Shown here piece after piece: positions 14,623 to 22,157 of a DNA stretch of 23,859 nt (positions are counted from its first letter, which is position 1; each line of letters begins with the position of its first letter). Source of the stretch: Leptolinea sp. UBA5366 (GTDB lineage Bacteria > Chloroflexota > Anaerolineae > Anaerolineales > Anaerolineaceae); assembly GCA_002407845.1 (NCBI GenBank), contig DHPK01000019.1:1-23859 (forward strand), in the 5' to 3' direction. The translations under genes were made by a program, and so were the position numbers. The notes below the pieces were generated by a model. That model saw only the letters and a list, made by a program, of their open reading frames with translations. It had not been told where the DNA came from and did not search any database.

Positions 14623-16608
14623 ATGGCTGTCAGAACTCAAGCGGTAACGCTGCCTGTTACTAGGATTCTGGGAGAAAATCCCCTGCCGCATTTCAGAGAT
14701 CAAAAAGATCGCCTGATTCTGGATGGCGGGCTGCTGCCGGAAGAGAAACCGGACTTTGCATTAAACACTGGCTTCCGTTCGCTGCCCTACCTGATGCAGG
14801 ATGATTATGAAAGCACGCCTCAGAATGCAGAAGTTAAGACGATCGTGCTCGAAAATGACTTCCTGAAAGCGGCTTTTCTGCCCGACCTTGGCGGCAGGCT
14901 GTATTCGCTTTGGGATAAAAAGCGCGAACGGGAGATGCTGTTCTGCAATCCGGTCATAAAAATGGGCAACCTCGCGCTGCGAAACGCTTGGTTTTCTGGC
15001 GGGATCGAATGGAATTTCGGTCATTTCGGCCACACTTTCCTTACCTGCGAACCTTTTTTCTTTGCAGAGGGGAAGGATGAGAACGGTGAATCTTTTCTGC
15101 GGATGTATGAATTTGAACGCTGTAAAGGGTTGTTTTTTCAAATCGATTTCCACCTGCCGGCGGGATCACCGCATCTGATTGCGCATATGCGCATCATCAA
15201 TCCGAATTCGATTGCGCTGCCGATTTTTCTGTGGACAAACATTGCGGTGCGCGAAGCTGAAGGCTGCCGGATTTTTTCCGGTACGGAAGAAGTCATCATT
15301 CAGGTTCAGAGCAATCAGCCGGGTGCCAGCTTCTTTCGGCATGGGCAGCTGCCCGATCCCTTTCAGGACGGAATCGACCACTCGTTCCCGCTGAACATCC
15401 CGCATGCCGAGGAGTATTTTTATCAGAATGAACCGTCCAATGCCTTTGAAGCCATTGTTTTTAAAGACGGTGAAACATTTTATGAGCGTTCAACCGGAAA
15501 TTACCCCTATCGAAAACTTTTTTGCTGGGGAAATCACGCGGGCGGAAAACGCTGGCAGGAACTGCTGAGCGTTCTCGGCGGCGGTGCCTATCTTGAAATT
15601 CAATCAGGATTCGCCCGAACCCAACAGCACAGTTCCAGCATCCTCCCCGGCCAGACCATTGCCATCACGCAATTATTCGGCGGTGCTGATGTGCCTTACG
15701 CGGAGTTTAATGGCGATTACGCAACGGCTCAAGACAGACTTGCCCAAAAAATTGACCAGTGGCTGCCTGAAAAAACAATTAATGCAGCGCATGAAAAATG
15801 CCTGCGGCTCGCGGAACAGAAAGCGGAAAACCTGCTGCATTGCGGGGCTGGATGGGGGGCATTGGAAAAACGTCGGGACGAAGCGTTTGTTCCTGCTCAT
15901 CTCAATTTCCCGGCTGACACGATCGGATCAGCTCAGCAAAGCTGGCTGGATCTGCTCAATCACAAACCGTTCAACGCCAGCCCGAGTTATTTGATCAGTC
16001 CGGATTGGATCAAGGTGATGGAATCTGCCTTGGCGCAGGATCCGGAAAATTCGGCTTTGCGGACGCACTTAGGAATTGCCTTTTATGAAAATGAGGCATA
16101 TGCGGAAGCGCGGGACTGCTGGCAGCAGGCTGCATCAGCCTCTCCGAACGCGCTGACCCACTGGTGCCTGGCATCCATGGCTGCGATGGAATCGGACTTT
16201 GAAAGCGCCGCTGAACACTTGCATCATGCGCTTGAATTGCTCGGCAAACCAGAGCGAGCTTTTGCAGAACCCTATTTGCTATGGCTGACAAAAGCAGGGA
16301 AGCTACGGGAGGCATACGCCTTCTATCAGTCGCTGCCGGCTGCCATGCAGCAATCGGAGCGGATCATGCTGAATGCTGCTGCTAGTGCGTTTGCTGAGAG
16401 TGATGATGCCTTCATGGAAAAACTGTTCAGCCGCTCCTTCGCGACGATCCGCGAAGGCGATGTCGAGCTTGGTGAGCTCTGGATTAAATATCAAGCACAG
16501 CTGGAAGCGCTGCGCCGGGGTGTAAAAATGACGGATGAATTTCTGATAGAATTCCGCAAGACTGCCCAAATACCGCGCAGTCTTGATTTCAGAATGGTGA
16601 ATGACTGA
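14623..16608 (+). CDS. DUF5107 domain protein with C-terminal TPR repeats
   Basis: The 661-residue protein has an N-terminal part resembling DUF5107 proteins, which look like the beta-sandwich galactose mutarotase fold. Visible segments are F-L-P-D-L-G-G-R-L-Y-S-L (85-96), N-A-W-F-S-G-G-I-E-W-N-F-G-H-F-G-H (121-137) and I-A-H-M-R-I-I-N-P-N (about 186). From about residue 455 it is helical, with TPR-like units (for example A-L-R-T-H-L-G-I-A-F-Y-E-N-E-A-Y-A-E-A). There is no signal peptide, so it acts in the cytoplasm. It starts one base after the permease stop. By context it processes or binds the imported sugar. Histidines, Glu and aromatic residues in 126-143 are candidates for an active site, but no reaction is established. 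Confidence 0.8.
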   Translation: MAVRTQAVTLPVTRILGENPLPHFRDQKDRLILDGGLLPEEKPDFALNTGFRSLPYLMQDDYESTPQNAEVKTIVLENDFLKAAFLPDLGGRLYSLWDKKREREMLFCNPVIKMGNLALRNAWFSGGIEWNFGHFGHTFLTCEPFFFAEGKDENGESFLRMYEFERCKGLFFQIDFHLPAGSPHLIAHMRIINPNSIALPIFLWTNIAVREAEGCRIFSGTEEVIIQVQSNQPGASFFRHGQLPDPFQDGIDHSFPLNIPHAEEYFYQNEPSNAFEAIVFKDGETFYERSTGNYPYRKLFCWGNHAGGKRWQELLSVLGGGAYLEIQSGFARTQQHSSSILPGQTIAITQLFGGADVPYAEFNGDYATAQDRLAQKIDQWLPEKTINAAHEKCLRLAEQKAENLLHCGAGWGALEKRRDEAFVPAHLNFPADTIGSAQQSWLDLLNHKPFNASPSYLISPDWIKVMESALAQDPENSALRTHLGIAFYENEAYAEARDCWQQAASASPNALTHWCLASMAAMESDFESAAEHLHHALELLGKPERAFAEPYLLWLTKAGKLREAYAFYQSLPAAMQQSERIMLNAAASAFAESDDAFMEKLFSRSFATIREGDVELGELWIKYQAQLEALRRGVKMTDEFLIEFRKTAQIPRSLDFRMVND

Positions 16609-16640
16609 TTCTAAAGAAAAAAAGAGGCTAATCGACGTTT

Positions 16641-17690
16641 ATGGCAGAAACTCATTCTGAGAAAAAAGAGAAATTTGCAGTTTCAAACCTGGTTGTTCAT
16701 CAGACAGTGATCGATAAACCGAAATTTCCGGTCATCGATGCGCACAATCATCTTGGCGCAACTTTTGGCGGCAACTGGATCAACCGGCCGCTTTCCGAAC
16801 TGCTGTCAGCCATGGATGAAGCTGGGATTGCCTCATTGGTTGATCTGGACGGCTTTGAAAATGAAGAAGTTTTCGAAGATCATTTGAAAAAGCTTAAAGA
16901 GAAAGCTCCCGAACGATTTCGGGTTTACACCGGACCGAATTACTCAAAATGGGCGGATGAAAAGAATAATTTTGGCGAGTATGCGGCGCAGCAGCTCAGA
17001 GCTCAGGTTCAGCGCGGTGCGCAGGGCTTGAAAATCTGGAAAGACCTCGGCGCGCATGTCCGCGACCAGCACGGCAAGCTTGTCCAGGTGGATGACGAGC
17101 GGCTTGATCCGCTTTGGCAGACGGCGGCCGAACTGCATCTGCCGGTGACGATCCATTTCGCGGACCCAATTGCATTCTATAAACCGCTGGATGAAAGCAA
17201 TGAGCGCTGGGATGAATTGCATGCGCACCCGGACTGGTATTTTCCGGCTGAGTCCTATCGTCCTTTTCAGGCGCTTTACGCTGATTTCACCCGATTGCTG
17301 AGCAGACACCCCGAAACGACCTTCATTGGCGCGCATGTCGGCTGCTATGCCGAGAACCTCGAAGCAGTCGATCAAACTTTGGCACAGTTTCCGAATTATA
17401 ATGTGGATGTCTCTGAACGGATTTCCGAACTCGGACGGCAGCCTTATACGGCGCGTGACTTTTTGATCAAGAACGCTGACCGGGTGCTTTTCGGGCTGGA
17501 TCGGCCTGTCAATCCGCAGGAATACCGTTGTTATTATCGTTTTTTTGAGACGCGCGATGAATATTTTGACTACAGTTCAACTGAGCTTTATCGTCAGGGA
17601 CATTGGAAGATTTACGGCGTCGGTCTCCCTGATGAAGTATTGAAGAAGATCTATTATTTGAACGCGGAGCGGCTGCTGCTGCCTAACTGA
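16641..17690 (+). CDS. Amidohydrolase-2 family metal-dependent hydrolase
   Basis: The 349-residue TIM-barrel protein shows the amidohydrolase superfamily ligands: D-A-H-N-H (H35, H37), G-L-K-I-W-K (K131), I-H-F-A-D-P (H172), G-A-H-V-G (H232) and F-G-L-D-R-P (D287). Family PF04909 includes sugar lactonases, decarboxylases and other hydrolases. Its place in the operon suggests opening a lactone or removing a substituent from the imported sugar, but this is inference. No signal peptide is seen, so it is cytoplasmic. The ribosome site (AGAGG) is about 12 bases from the ATG, rather far; no better start is present. The first 25 residues extend beyond the barrel. Confidence 0.88.
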   Translation: MAETHSEKKEKFAVSNLVVHQTVIDKPKFPVIDAHNHLGATFGGNWINRPLSELLSAMDEAGIASLVDLDGFENEEVFEDHLKKLKEKAPERFRVYTGPNYSKWADEKNNFGEYAAQQLRAQVQRGAQGLKIWKDLGAHVRDQHGKLVQVDDERLDPLWQTAAELHLPVTIHFADPIAFYKPLDESNERWDELHAHPDWYFPAESYRPFQALYADFTRLLSRHPETTFIGAHVGCYAENLEAVDQTLAQFPNYNVDVSERISELGRQPYTARDFLIKNADRVLFGLDRPVNPQEYRCYYRFFETRDEYFDYSSTELYRQGHWKIYGVGLPDEVLKKIYYLNAERLLLPN

Positions 17691-17750
17691 CCTGCTGATT
17701 TTTTTAAACCGGCAAATCATCCTTAGACGGAAGAAGAAAGGGATTTTGAA

Positions 17751-18788
17751 ATGAGTCTAACTTATAAAGAAATTACATCACAATATGAGGCGCTGGCGAA
17801 GACCTATGATCTGATTACGCAGCGATCCGGAGATCTCAAGCGTTTTGTTGATCAGGGGAATTTCCCGCTGATCGTTTTCATTGGTTGCGGTTCAAGCTTT
17901 AGCATCGCGACCGGCATGGCTGCCACGGCGCAGATCAAGCTGGCACGGCCGGCAATGGCAATCGCCGGCGGGGATTTGCTGCTGCATGTTGATCGATATA
18001 AAAAATATCTGAACGGTGCGCTTTTAGTCGCAATTTCGCGCTCGGGCAGCACAAGTGAAATCCTGATGGCAGTGGATGCGCTGAAAAAAGCCGGGACAGA
18101 TTTCAAACTCTTGTCGTTTACGTGTGTCGAGAATTCGAAACTGTCAGTAATCTCTGACTTTGTTTTTGACCTGCCCTGGGCATTCGACGAAAGCGTCTGC
18201 CAGACGCGCACAGTTTCGAACTTGTATCTCTGCGGAGCGCTTTTTGCCGCGATCATGGCAGATGACCAGCCGCTGACAGCCGAACTCAAAGATGTGATTG
18301 ACGGCGGGGAGGCGTATCTGCGCAAAGTGGAGCCGACGCTCAAAGCAGCGGCGGAAACGCCTTGGAATCGCGGCGTAGTTCTGGGAGACGCAGAGTTAGC
18401 CGGCATCTGTGATGAAGGCGCATTGACTTTCAAAGAAATCTGCCAACTCGATTCGAACTATTACCACCTCCTGGATTCACGCCATGGACCGATGGTGATG
18501 ATCAAAGCTGATACGCTGGTGATCGTTGCCATGAGTGACGCTCAAAATGATCTGGAACGGGGTTTGATCGCTGATCTGCTGGCGAAAAAAGCAACTGTGC
18601 TGGTTTATTCCGATACCCCCTGCGATATTGATGGCATTTTTAACGTTTCTTTTGGCAAGAAACTGGATTCCATTTCACGAGGAATTCCGTTCATCCTTGT
18701 GCCTCAGCTTTTGACTTATTACAAATCTCTGGTCACTGGCACCGATCCGGATAAACCGGAAGGATTGACGCCCTGGATTAAACTGTAG
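17751..18788 (+). CDS. SIS-domain sugar-phosphate isomerase/deaminase/deglycase
   Basis: The 345-residue protein contains two SIS domains. The first has F-I-G-C-G-S-S (43-49) and the phosphate-binding loop S-R-S-G-S-T-S-E (96-103). The second has E-I-C-Q-L-D-S-N-Y-Y and S-R-H-G-P-M-V-M-I. The layout matches GlmS isomerase-domain relatives such as NagB-II deaminases, AgaS (galactosamine-6-phosphate deaminase) and FrlB (fructoselysine-6-phosphate deglycase). Followed by KbaY, PfkB and KbaZ, it most likely makes the ketose phosphate that they use. AgaS is usually longer (about 385 residues), so FrlB-like or NagB-II-like chemistry is also possible. AAAGGG is about eight bases before the ATG. Confidence 0.87.
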   Translation: MSLTYKEITSQYEALAKTYDLITQRSGDLKRFVDQGNFPLIVFIGCGSSFSIATGMAATAQIKLARPAMAIAGGDLLLHVDRYKKYLNGALLVAISRSGSTSEILMAVDALKKAGTDFKLLSFTCVENSKLSVISDFVFDLPWAFDESVCQTRTVSNLYLCGALFAAIMADDQPLTAELKDVIDGGEAYLRKVEPTLKAAAETPWNRGVVLGDAELAGICDEGALTFKEICQLDSNYYHLLDSRHGPMVMIKADTLVIVAMSDAQNDLERGLIADLLAKKATVLVYSDTPCDIDGIFNVSFGKKLDSISRGIPFILVPQLLTYYKSLVTGTDPDKPEGLTPWIKL

Positions 18789-18814
18789 TTCGAAAGAAAC
18801 CGAAAGAGGTTCAT

Positions 18815-19666
18815 ATGGCTCTTGTTAGTTCATCTGCTTTGCTGTTGAATGCTCAGAAAGGGCATTATGCCGTTGGCGCGTTCAACGTTGAAAACATGGA
18901 GATGGTTCAGGCGGTGATCGCTGCCGGGGAGGCACTCAACTCCCCGCTGATCATTCAGACGACGCCATCGACGCTGAAATATGCCCCGCCTGCGCTTTAC
19001 CACGCGATGGTCGCATCGCTGGCGGTAAATTCCAGCATTCCGGTTGCACTTCATCTCGATCATGGCGATTCGTTTGAACGCTGCTGTCAGGTGATCCGCA
19101 CCGGCTATACCTCTGTGATGATTGATGGGTCGAAGCTGTCGCTTGAAGACAACATCGCCGTGACCAAAAAAGTTGTGGAAGTTGCTACCGTTTCGGCAGT
19201 TCCGGTTGAAGCTGAATTGGGAACTGTCGGCGGGAAGGAAGACAGCCACGTGGTGCTCGATAAAGATGCGCTGTACACCAATCCGGCACAGGCAAAAGAA
19301 TTTGTAGAGCGCACGGCGGTCAGCAGTCTTGCGGTCGCCATCGGCACAGCTCACGGGTTCTATAAAGGGGTTCCGAAACTGGATTTTGAACGGCTCGAAG
19401 AGATCGTTTCGCTGGTTTCGATTCCGATCGTGCTGCACGGCGGATCAGGCATTCCGGATGAAGATGTCCAAAGATCAATTCGGATGGGCATATGCAAAGT
19501 GAATTTCGCGACAGAATTGCGCTGGTATTTCACCCAAGCCTGCCGAAAAGCTTTGGGCGATGCTGAAGTGTTCGATCCAAAGGTATATGGGAAAGCCGGA
19601 CGTGCGGCTGTACAGGAGTTCGTCCAACAAAAGATATTGATCTGCGGGTCTGATGGCAAAGCTTGA
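18815..19666 (+). CDS. Class II tagatose/fructose-bisphosphate aldolase (KbaY/GatY type)
   Basis: The 283-residue zinc aldolase cleaves a ketose bisphosphate to dihydroxyacetone phosphate and an aldehyde. Residue positions match E. coli KbaY/GatY: D82 and H83 in H-L-D-H-G-D-S, H180 in G-T-A-H-G, and H208 in V-L-H-G-G-S-G. F-N-V-E-N near the start and K-V-N-F-A-T-E near 231 are also as expected. Length is typical for KbaY/GatY rather than for longer class II FBA. The companion subunit gene (KbaZ/GatZ type) follows two genes downstream, which supports a tagatose-type enzyme. AAAGAGG precedes the ATG. Confidence 0.93.
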   Translation: MALVSSSALLLNAQKGHYAVGAFNVENMEMVQAVIAAGEALNSPLIIQTTPSTLKYAPPALYHAMVASLAVNSSIPVALHLDHGDSFERCCQVIRTGYTSVMIDGSKLSLEDNIAVTKKVVEVATVSAVPVEAELGTVGGKEDSHVVLDKDALYTNPAQAKEFVERTAVSSLAVAIGTAHGFYKGVPKLDFERLEEIVSLVSIPIVLHGGSGIPDEDVQRSIRMGICKVNFATELRWYFTQACRKALGDAEVFDPKVYGKAGRAAVQEFVQQKILICGSDGKA

Positions 19667-19703
19667 TCGGACAGTCATCGCAGACAGGGCATTCAGGTGA
19701 GCT

Positions 19704-20639
19704 ATGTCGAAAAAATTTGATGTTGTCGTGCTGGGAGACACCAACCCGGATCTGATTCTGACCAGCAGGGACATTGTCCCTGAATTTGGACAGGTCGAAA
19801 AATGGATTGATGATGCAGAACTGACAATCGGCGGCTCTGCCTGTATCTTTGCAGCCGGTGCCGCTAAGCTTGGGCTGAAAACGGCTTACATCGGAAAGGT
19901 CGGAGACGATGATTTCGGCCGTTTCATGCGTGATCAACTCAGCGCTAAGGGAATTGACGTCAGCGGTCTGGTGATTGATCCGTCGATTAAAACCGGCTTG
20001 GGGATCAGTCTCTCCACTGGAAACGACCGCGCCATTTTAACTTACGGCGGGTCGATTCCGCTGCTGAATTATCAGGATATTGATTTTGACATCATCGCAG
20101 CCGGCCGTCATCTGCATTCCGGATCGTTTTATCTGCTGGACAGCCTGCGGCCGGAAATGGCTCAGGTTTACCAGCGCGCAAAGGCGTTGGGACTTTCTAC
20201 CTCGATTGACACCAATTATGATCCGAAAGAAGTTTGGGAGCAAAACCAGATCATGGGCGTGCTGGCGCACACCGATATTTTTCTGCCCAACACGACAGAG
20301 CTGGAAAAAATTTCTGGCAAGACCGATCTGGAATCCGCTAAAAAGTTCTTCACTGGAAGTTCAGACCTGTTGCTGGCGGTGAAAAATGGCGATGCCGGAG
20401 CGTTGGCATTCCAGCGCGATCAGCATTACGCCGCGGAATCGATTCAAGTCTCCCCGGTGGACACCACAGGCGCGGGCGACTCCTTCGATGCGGGTTTTAT
20501 CTTCGGTTACCTGAGCGGGTTTTCAATTGAGAAATCACTGCGGATCGGCTGTGTGTGCGGTGCGCTTTCAACCCAGGGTCTGGGCGGAACCGCCGCGCAG
20601 GCGAGCCAGAGCGACTTGAAAAAATATGGCGTTTTGTAG
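19704..20639 (+). CDS. PfkB-family sugar kinase
   Basis: The 311-residue ribokinase-like enzyme has the N-terminal substrate-binding glycines in I-G-G-S-A-C-I-F-A-A-G-A-A-K-L-G and the C-terminal signature D-T-T-G-A-G-D-S-F-D-A-G-F at 253-265, with catalytic base D259. It transfers phosphate from ATP to a sugar or sugar phosphate in the cytoplasm. Sitting between the two aldolase subunit genes, it probably makes the bisphosphate (or 1-phosphate) that the aldolase cleaves, like tagatose-6-phosphate kinase. PfkB members vary widely in substrate, so the sugar is not fixed by sequence. AGGTGAG precedes the ATG. Confidence 0.93.
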   Translation: MSKKFDVVVLGDTNPDLILTSRDIVPEFGQVEKWIDDAELTIGGSACIFAAGAAKLGLKTAYIGKVGDDDFGRFMRDQLSAKGIDVSGLVIDPSIKTGLGISLSTGNDRAILTYGGSIPLLNYQDIDFDIIAAGRHLHSGSFYLLDSLRPEMAQVYQRAKALGLSTSIDTNYDPKEVWEQNQIMGVLAHTDIFLPNTTELEKISGKTDLESAKKFFTGSSDLLLAVKNGDAGALAFQRDQHYAAESIQVSPVDTTGAGDSFDAGFIFGYLSGFSIEKSLRIGCVCGALSTQGLGGTAAQASQSDLKKYGVL

Positions 20640-20671
20640 AAACGCCGCTTGATGATTGAAAGGAACACGGA

Positions 20672-21976
20672 ATGACTCAATTCAGTACCGCGCAGCCGTT
20701 GATCGAGCTGGTAAAAAAACAAAAACAAGGGATAGCGTCCGGCATTTTCTCGGTCTGCTCAGCCCATTGCTCAGTGCTGCGTTCAGCGATGAAGGAAGTC
20801 AAAAACCAAGGGGAATTCCTCTTGATCGAAGCAACCTGCAATCAGGTCAACCAATTTGGCGGGTATACCGGCATGACGCCGGCAGATTTTTCCCGATACA
20901 TTGAGACAATTGCTGAAGAAACCGGATTTCCGCTTGAGAAGATCATTCTCGGCGGCGACCATCTTGGCATCAATCCCTGGCAAAATGAGCCAATTGAAGC
21001 TGCGCTTGAAAAGGCTTGCGTGATGATCGCGGATTTTGTTAAAGCCGGCTTCACAAAAATTCATATTGATATGAGCATGCCGGCAGCGGACGATCATGAC
21101 TTGCCGCTCTCTGCGGCTCAGATTGCAGAACGCTCAGCCATATTATGCCGGGCTGCAGAAGATGCAGCCTCAGCATCGGGCGCAGCGAAACCAGTGTATG
21201 TGATCGGCTCGGAAGTGCCCCCGCCGGGCGGCGCGAAAGACGGAGAAGATGAGCTCGCCGTCACCAGCGTTGCGGATGCTAAGGAAACGATCCGAATTTT
21301 CCGGGAAGTTTACGCTCAAAACGGGTTGCAGGATGCGTTTAATCGCACGATCGCGTTAGTTGTCCAGCCAGGAGTCGAGTTCGGTGATCATGAAATTCAT
21401 GACTATGATTCGGAAAAAGCAGCTGCTTTGTCCAAGACTGTTGAGACGCTTGACGGGATGGTTTTTGAAGCGCATTCGACCGATTACCAAACTGCCGATG
21501 CCCTACGGAAACTGGTTGACGATCATTTCGCAATTTTGAAAGTCGGACCTGAACTGACCTTTGCCTACCGCGAAGCCGTTTATGCTTTAGCCGAGATTGA
21601 GGAAGTCTGGGTTGGAAATCGTTTGGGACTAGAAACCAGCGAATTTTCCAATGTGGTTGAACGGGTGATGACCGAAAAGCCGGGTTATTGGAAGAAATTT
21701 TATGGTGCTGATCCGCTTCAGCAGGCTTTTTCCCGAAAGTTCAGCCTAAGTGACCGCATCCGTTATTACTGGAATGATTCGGAAATTGCTGCGGTTGTCG
21801 AAAAACTGAATCAAAACCTCAGTGCACACCCTGCACCGTATGCCTTGATCAGTCAATATCTGCCATGCGAAGCGCAGCTGCTCCGCCAGGGGAAGCTGGC
21901 AAATGATCCCGAAGCGCTGGCTGAAGCGCATATCGGACTTGTTGTTCAGCGCTATATTGACAGCTGCAGCGGGTAA
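20672..21976 (+). CDS. Tagatose-bisphosphate aldolase second subunit (KbaZ/GatZ type)
   Basis: The 434-residue protein matches the KbaZ/GatZ family, which is needed for full activity and stability of KbaY/GatY. Seen: G-I-F-S-V-C-S-A-H near the start, L-I-E-A-T-C-N-Q-V-N-Q-F-G-G-Y-T-G-M, L-G-G-D-H-L-G-I-N-P-W, Y-V-I-G-S-E-V-P-P-P-G-G, F-E-A-H-S-T-D-Y-Q-T and L-K-V-G-P-E-L-T-F-A. Length is normal. The fold is an (alpha/beta) barrel akin to the aldolase, and E. coli GatZ lacks activity alone. GAAAGGAACACGG precedes the ATG. It is the last gene of the operon; a terminator follows about 30 bases later. Confidence 0.93.
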   Translation: MTQFSTAQPLIELVKKQKQGIASGIFSVCSAHCSVLRSAMKEVKNQGEFLLIEATCNQVNQFGGYTGMTPADFSRYIETIAEETGFPLEKIILGGDHLGINPWQNEPIEAALEKACVMIADFVKAGFTKIHIDMSMPAADDHDLPLSAAQIAERSAILCRAAEDAASASGAAKPVYVIGSEVPPPGGAKDGEDELAVTSVADAKETIRIFREVYAQNGLQDAFNRTIALVVQPGVEFGDHEIHDYDSEKAAALSKTVETLDGMVFEAHSTDYQTADALRKLVDDHFAILKVGPELTFAYREAVYALAEIEEVWVGNRLGLETSEFSNVVERVMTEKPGYWKKFYGADPLQQAFSRKFSLSDRIRYYWNDSEIAAVVEKLNQNLSAHPAPYALISQYLPCEAQLLRQGKLANDPEALAEAHIGLVVQRYIDSCSG

Positions 21977-22008
21977 AGCCGAACACAAAACGATCATCCT
22001 ATAAGAAT

Positions 22009-22040
22009 AAAAATCCTGAAAATTTTCGGGATTTTTTTTA
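22009..22040 (+). terminator. Rho-independent terminator of the sugar operon
   Basis: AAAAATCCTGAAAA pairs with TTTTCGGGATTTTT (one T-G wobble), followed by more T and TTATTT. It lies 32 bases after the KbaZ-type gene and separates the operon from the symporter gene. Confidence 0.8.
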
Positions 22041-22121
22041 TTTCACTTTGCCTACTTCCGAAACGAAAGGAACAAGTAGAAAGAAAATGTCCTGATTTTT
22101 CTTCTTGTGCGCCCCTCTTGA

Positions 22122-22127
22122 TATAAT
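22122..22127 (+). promoter_or_regulatory. Possible -10 box of the symporter gene
   Basis: A perfect TATAAT lies about 30 bases before the start codon and after the operon terminator. The -35 region (TTCTTC at 17-base spacing) is poor, so the promoter is weak or needs help. Confidence 0.4.
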
Positions 22128-22157
22128 ACATAAATTATTCACAATTGAGAGGTAAAT

